18,294 bases of DNA from Deltaproteobacteria bacterium (GTDB taxonomy: Bacteria > Desulfobacterota > Desulfobulbia > Desulfobulbales > SURF-16), in assembly GCA_029939635.1 (NCBI GenBank), contig JAOZSN010000049.1:1-18294 (forward strand), read 5' to 3'. Of this stretch, positions 14,679 through 18,294 are shown in pieces. The notes under the pieces were generated by a model, which was not told the DNA's origin, ran no database searches, and saw only the letters and a program-made list of their open reading frames with translations. The first letter of the stretch is position 1; each line of letters begins with the position of its first letter. A program made the position numbers and the translations under genes.

Positions 14679-17321
14679 ATGACTGGAAACGAGATCAGAG
14701 ATAAATTTCTAAAATTTTTTAGTGACAAAGGCCATGCTGTTGTTGACAGCTCTTCCCTGGTACCCCAGGATGACCCCACCCTGCTTTTTACCAATGCCGG
14801 TATGGTACAGTTTAAGCAACTGTTCACCGGTGAGGAGAAGCGTGATTATAGCCGTGCCACCACCTCCCAGCGTTGTGTGCGTGCCGGTGGTAAGCATAAT
14901 GATTTGGATAATGTTGGCTATACAGCCCGCCATCACACTTTTTTTGAGATGCTGGGTAATTTCTCCTTTGGCGATTATTTTAAGAAGGAGGCCATTGCCT
15001 ATGGCTGGGAATTTCTCATCAAAGAGTTAGGTCTTGACCCTGAAAAGATGTGGGTCTCGGTTTTTGAGGATGATGATGAGGCCTTTGAGATGTGGGAAAA
15101 GGTAGAAGATCTTCCTAAAGGTCGTATAATTCGCCTGGGTGAAAAGGATAACTTCTGGGCCATGGGTGACACCGGCCCCTGCGGCCCCTGCTCTGAGATC
15201 CATTACGACCAGGGTGCTGAATTGGGTTGCGATGCCCCCAACTGTGCGGTGGGCTGTGACTGCGACCGCTGGCTTGAGGTCTGGAATCTGGTCTTCATGC
15301 AGTTTGAACGCAGTGAAGATGGTACCATGACACCGCTGCCCAAGCCTTCTATCGATACTGGCATGGGTCTGGAGCGTATTACCTCGGTGGTGCAGGGCGT
15401 CAAGACTAACTATGACACGGATCTTTTTCAGTCTCTCATTGGCAAGATTGCCCAGGTGGCAGGCACGAAGTATGGCAGCGATGAGAAGAATGATACTGCC
15501 TTGAAGGTTATTGCTGATCATGCCAGGGCCACCACCTTTTTGGTCAGTGATGGTGTCTTGCCCTCTAACGAGGGGCGGGGCTATGTGCTCAGGCGCATCA
15601 TGCGGCGCGCCATCCGTTATGGTCGCACCCTGGGTCTGAAAAAGCCGTTTATGACCGCCATCTGTCAGCAGGTTGTGGCGGATATGGCCCATGCCTTCCC
15701 CCATCTTAATGACAGTGTTGAATTATTGGCCAAGGTGGTCAAAAATGAGGAGATCCGTTTCCTGGAGACCCTGGATCATGGCCTGGCCATGCTGGGTGGC
15801 GAGACCAGTCGCCTCAAGCGTGAGGGTATTGCTGAGGTGGGTGGCGAGTTCATCTTTAAGCTCTACGATACCTACGGTTTTCCAATCGATATTGTCCGCG
15901 ATATTGCCATTGAGCTGGGTCTGACCATTGACGAGCAGGGCTTTGAGGCGGCCATGGAGGCCCAACGCAGCCAATCAAGGCAATCGTGGAAGGGAGGTGG
16001 GGCAGTACATCAGGCTGCTGGTGTTATGACCCTGCAGAGTAAGGGCATACGCTGTGAATTTACCGGTTATGAATCCTTAGAGGGTACATCCACCATTTTG
16101 GCCATTATGGATGAACATGGTGAGTTGGTTGATAAGGCGAGCCAAGGTCAGCAGGTGACTGTGGTCTGTGAGTCCAGCCCCTTTTATGCCGAATCTGGTG
16201 GCCAATGCGGTGATACAGGGCTTTTAAGTGGGGACAATGGTCAGGTAGCTATTGCCAATACCGTGAAGATGGCCGAGTTAATCCTTCATCAGGGTGTGGT
16301 GAGCCAAGGTGAGGTGTGTAGCAATACTGAGGCGTCCCTCACTGTTGATCAAGATCGTCGTGCCCAGGTTGCCAGTCATCATAGTGCTACCCACCTCTTG
16401 CAGGCGGCTTTGCGCCAGGTATTAGGAAACCATGTTAAGCAGTCAGGTTCTTTGGTAGGACCCCAGCGCCTGCGTTTTGATTTTACCAATTTTGCTGCCC
16501 TTACTCCTGAAGAGATCGTCAAGGTGGAGACCCTGGTTAATCAACAGGTGCGCGCCAACAATGCGGTGCAGGTTGAACTGTTGACTAAGGATGAGGCCGT
16601 GGCCGCCGGAGCCACCGCCCTCTTTGGCGAGAAATATGGTGACGAGGTGCGAGTAGTTACGGTGACAGATTTTAGCAAGGAGCTCTGCGGCGGTACTCAC
16701 GTTGCAGCAACCGGTGACATTGGCCTGGTGAAGATCATGGCCGAAACCGGTATTGCAGCCGGGGTACGCCGTATTGAGGCGATCTGCGGGGCAGAAGCCT
16801 TACAACAGTTCCAGCATACAGAAACCTTGCTGGCAGGCCTCAGTGAGGTCTTAAAGGCTACACCCGCAGAACTCACCGATAAGATAGAAAAACTTCTGAG
16901 CCGTCAGAAACAGCTGGAAAAGGAAATTTCCCAGCTTAACGCCAAGCTGTCACTCTCCAGCCTTGATAGCATTCTGGAGAACTACCAAGAGGTTAATGGC
17001 GTCAAGGTGGTTACTGCCACCATCACCCTTGATTCAGCCAAGACCATGCGTGAAATTGGCGATAAGGTACGTGATAAAATGGGCAGTGGTATTGCAGTAT
17101 TAGGTGGTGTTTTGGAGGACAAGGTGTCGCTGCTGGCCCTGGTGAGCAAGGATATTACTAAAACCTACAAGGCTGGGGCAATTATCAAAGAGGTAGCGGG
17201 TCTGGTTGGCGGTGGCGGTGGCGGTAGGCCAGATATGGCCCAGGCCGGTGGAACCATGCCTGATAAATTGCCCGAAGCCCTGGCCGCTGTGGTGGATATA
17301 GTGGGGAAGGCAGGGAAGTAG
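14679..17321 (+). CDS. alaS: Alanine--tRNA ligase AlaS
   Basis: AlaS charges tRNA(Ala) with alanine in the cytoplasm and clears mischarged Ser/Gly through an editing domain. It has 880 residues, the usual length. The class II catalytic core starts MTGNEIRDKFLKFFSDKGH and contains motif-2-like TTSQRCVRAGGKHNDLDNVG and GHTARHHTFFEMLGNFSFGD-like sequence (here YTARHHTFFEMLGNFSFGD). The editing domain has zinc-type ligands in HHSATH (H568, H572) and CGGTH (C670, H674). The C-terminal oligomerisation/tRNA domain ends with the glycine-rich GGGGGGRPDMAQAGG. The ATG at 14679 fits the family, although only a weak ribosome binding sequence (ACGAG) precedes it. It is a single-gene unit between a terminator and the ATP synthase operon. 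Confidence 0.99.
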   Translation: MTGNEIRDKFLKFFSDKGHAVVDSSSLVPQDDPTLLFTNAGMVQFKQLFTGEEKRDYSRATTSQRCVRAGGKHNDLDNVGYTARHHTFFEMLGNFSFGDYFKKEAIAYGWEFLIKELGLDPEKMWVSVFEDDDEAFEMWEKVEDLPKGRIIRLGEKDNFWAMGDTGPCGPCSEIHYDQGAELGCDAPNCAVGCDCDRWLEVWNLVFMQFERSEDGTMTPLPKPSIDTGMGLERITSVVQGVKTNYDTDLFQSLIGKIAQVAGTKYGSDEKNDTALKVIADHARATTFLVSDGVLPSNEGRGYVLRRIMRRAIRYGRTLGLKKPFMTAICQQVVADMAHAFPHLNDSVELLAKVVKNEEIRFLETLDHGLAMLGGETSRLKREGIAEVGGEFIFKLYDTYGFPIDIVRDIAIELGLTIDEQGFEAAMEAQRSQSRQSWKGGGAVHQAAGVMTLQSKGIRCEFTGYESLEGTSTILAIMDEHGELVDKASQGQQVTVVCESSPFYAESGGQCGDTGLLSGDNGQVAIANTVKMAELILHQGVVSQGEVCSNTEASLTVDQDRRAQVASHHSATHLLQAALRQVLGNHVKQSGSLVGPQRLRFDFTNFAALTPEEIVKVETLVNQQVRANNAVQVELLTKDEAVAAGATALFGEKYGDEVRVVTVTDFSKELCGGTHVAATGDIGLVKIMAETGIAAGVRRIEAICGAEALQQFQHTETLLAGLSEVLKATPAELTDKIEKLLSRQKQLEKEISQLNAKLSLSSLDSILENYQEVNGVKVVTATITLDSAKTMREIGDKVRDKMGSGIAVLGGVLEDKVSLLALVSKDITKTYKAGAIIKEVAGLVGGGGGGRPDMAQAGGTMPDKLPEALAAVVDIVGKAGK

Positions 17322-17627
17322 AATTGGGAAACGTGAATTTCAATATTTTTCTTAATATTTAAGAAACCAGTTAATCGTTTAACTGCCAGGCAGGGCGGGC
17401 TTTGCAAGGAGAAATACGTAACTCTACCTGGCTCTATTAGGACGCAAAAAAAGTTGACAGTCCCAGGAGAGTATAGTAAGCAGTTCGTTGTTTAATGAGC
17501 CGTCATTCATTCGTGTGTATCTCTGTTTCACCGCTAGATGGTGCGAGGATATAGGGTCAAATTAATTAAGTTTTTGCCTTGGGTCAGGGAGATTGACCAG
17601 GTAGAAGCGGAGAAAAAGGGGAAGGGT
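17322..17627 (+). promoter_or_regulatory. Upstream region of the ATP synthase operon
   Basis: This 306-base gap contains the weak hairpin after alaS, a short palindrome CTGCC-A-GGCAG (17383-17393) and a consensus -35 TTGACA (17454-17459). The best -10 at normal spacing (TAAGCA, 17477-17482) is poor, so the promoter call is weak. The frame of atpF' stays open upstream to an ATG at 17538, but that part has no subunit-b' likeness. The ribosome binding site AAGGGGAAGG lies just before 17628. No other gene was seen. Confidence 0.35.
17348..17366. terminator. A/T-rich hairpin after alaS
   Basis: TTTCTTAA (17348-17355) pairs perfectly with TTAAGAAA (17359-17366) across a 3-base loop, 26 bases after the alaS stop. 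The stem is weak and no T-run follows on the plus strand, so a terminator role is uncertain. Confidence 0.3.
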
Positions 17628-18053
17628 ATGATTACAGTTGACATCACCATGCCAATTATGATTGCAAACATCATGATTCTGATGATTTTGCTGAACGCGG
17701 TGTTGTACAAGCCAGTCCGCCGGATTCTGGCTGAGCGTAAAGAGAAGTTAGTAGGCCTTGCCACGGATGTGGACAACTATGAGAAAAATGCCCAGTTACG
17801 GGTAGAAGAGTATGATAATAAGTTGAATGAAGCCAGGCGTAAGGCCAAGGCGGAGTTTGATTCGGCCCGGGCCTCTGCTCAGGCTGCAGGTGCTGCCAAG
17901 GTTGCTGAGATCAAAGCTGGAGCCGATGCGGCTAAAGCTGAGCAGATCGGTACCGTACAGGCAGAGTTTGCTGCAGCCCAGAAAGAGCTCAGTGGCCAGG
18001 TCGATTCCTTCGCAGGAGATATGGCTGGCAAGATTCTGGGGAGGGCTGTTTAA
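17628..18053 (+). CDS. atpF': F-type ATP synthase subunit b' (AtpF')
   Basis: This is a 141-residue peripheral-stalk subunit of the F1Fo ATP synthase. It anchors F1 to the membrane beside its paralogue b. There is one N-terminal transmembrane helix (about residues 6-25, MPIMIANIMILMILLNAVLY), then KPVRRILAERKEK and a long charged Ala/Glu/Lys-rich coiled coil to the C-terminus (DMAGKILGRAV). I start it at ATG 17628 because a strong purine-rich ribosome binding site precedes it and the family begins with the membrane helix. A start at the upstream ATG 17538 would add 30 unlike residues. The stop overlaps the next start (TAATG), so atpF' and atpF are translationally coupled. Having two b-type genes is known in several Desulfobacterota, cyanobacteria and others. 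Confidence 0.9.
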   Translation: MITVDITMPIMIANIMILMILLNAVLYKPVRRILAERKEKLVGLATDVDNYEKNAQLRVEEYDNKLNEARRKAKAEFDSARASAQAAGAAKVAEIKAGADAAKAEQIGTVQAEFAAAQKELSGQVDSFAGDMAGKILGRAV

Positions 18054-18294
18054 TGAGGAAACAAGTGAATTGGAGAAAGCTGGGGCTTGGTGCCTTGGCT
18101 GCAGTGGCAATGCTTGGATTAGCAGCTACTGTCTATGCCTCCGGTGGTGGCGGTCATGACGGCCCAATCGTTTCTGCTGCAAAGTGGAAGGATTTTGGCT
18201 GGAGGGTGATGAACTTTATCGCCCTGTTGATCATTCTCAACAAATTCTTGAAGAAACCTTTAGTTGATGGCCTTAAGGGGCGTCAGCAGGGACG
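18053..18294 (+). CDS. atpF: F-type ATP synthase subunit b (AtpF), partial
   Basis: This is the first 80 codons of subunit b, cut by the window end. The ATG overlaps the atpF' stop by one base, with GGGGAGG upstream inside atpF'. The product starts MRKQVNWRKLGLGALAAVAM and has a hydrophobic leader with an AxA-like end (TVYASGGGG, about residues 26-34). Then comes a second membrane helix (about 48-64: WRVMNFIALLIILNKFLKKP) and the start of the stalk (LVDGLKGRQQG). The leader before the membrane helix resembles a cleavable signal peptide, as reported for b subunits in some deltaproteobacterial lineages (from memory). The remaining atp genes presumably follow downstream. Confidence 0.92.
   Translation, partial: MRKQVNWRKLGLGALAAVAMLGLAATVYASGGGGHDGPIVSAAKWKDFGWRVMNFIALLIILNKFLKKPLVDGLKGRQQG

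Noticed and set aside
15027..15704. 225-codon open frame on the minus strand inside alaS
   Set aside because: It is fully opposite a conserved part of AlaS and shows no family features.
17201..17230. GGCGGT short tandem repeat near the end of alaS
   Set aside because: It encodes the conserved glycine-rich segment of AlaS and needs no other explanation.
17383..17393. CTGCC-A-GGCAG palindrome sharing TGCCAGGCA with the palindrome at 116-128
   Set aside because: The shared core is only 9 bases and self-complementary, so a chance match in 18 kb is plausible and the contexts differ.
17538..17627. 30-residue N-terminal extension of AtpF'
   Set aside because: Subunit b' normally begins at the membrane helix, and the strong ribosome binding site lies before 17628.

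Overview
The window looks like chromosomal core DNA of a Gram-negative anaerobe of the Desulfobacterota, most likely a Desulfobulbales-type sulfate reducer related to Desulfotalea. Three things point there: paired F-ATPase b' and b subunits with a signal-like leader on b, a hemerythrin-tailed chemoreceptor of the kind known as DcrH in Desulfovibrio, and lptF/lptG divergent from recA. This placement is from family knowledge and was not tested by a search. No tRNA, rRNA, CRISPR array, transposase or phage gene was seen.

Layout. 1-3578: a promoter region, an unrecognised exported protein, and a closely spaced methyl-accepting chemotaxis protein (MCP) ending in a complete hemerythrin domain. 3838-5955: a CPA2-type cation/proton antiporter with two C-terminal universal-stress modules and an unusual Asn-Asn at the site where relatives carry Asp-Asp. 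6137-8458: a chemotaxis adaptation and phosphatase group, namely cheD (apparently starting at an ATT codon), an HDOD protein, a CheY-type receiver and an overlapping CheX-type phosphatase. 8484-10732 (minus strand): lptG and lptF, overlapping by ATGA, the LPS-export permease pair. 11014-12045: recA with a strong terminator. 12324-14369: a lipoprotein with four about 87-residue Ig-like repeats and a C-terminal module of uncertain function. 14679-17321: alaS. 17628-18294: atpF' and the start of atpF, the beginning of an F-ATPase operon that runs out of the window.

How the genes fit together. The MCP could sense oxygen or redox state through its diiron site. CheD could deamidate receptor glutamines. 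The receiver and CheX form a natural phospho-protein/phosphatase pair. No cheA, cheW, cheR or cheB lies in the window, so these parts must work with a core encoded elsewhere. RecA, AlaS, LptF/G and ATP synthase are housekeeping genes.

The least expected signal is in the gaps. Four intergenic regions (3620-3740, 5973-6049, 7486-7583, 10798-10878) each hold an inverted repeat. In three of them the arms are clear tandem runs of a 7-8 base word, and in the fourth the period is looser. The words differ between elements, yet the architecture is the same. One interrupts the chemotaxis group, and one creates a false N-terminal extension of lptF.
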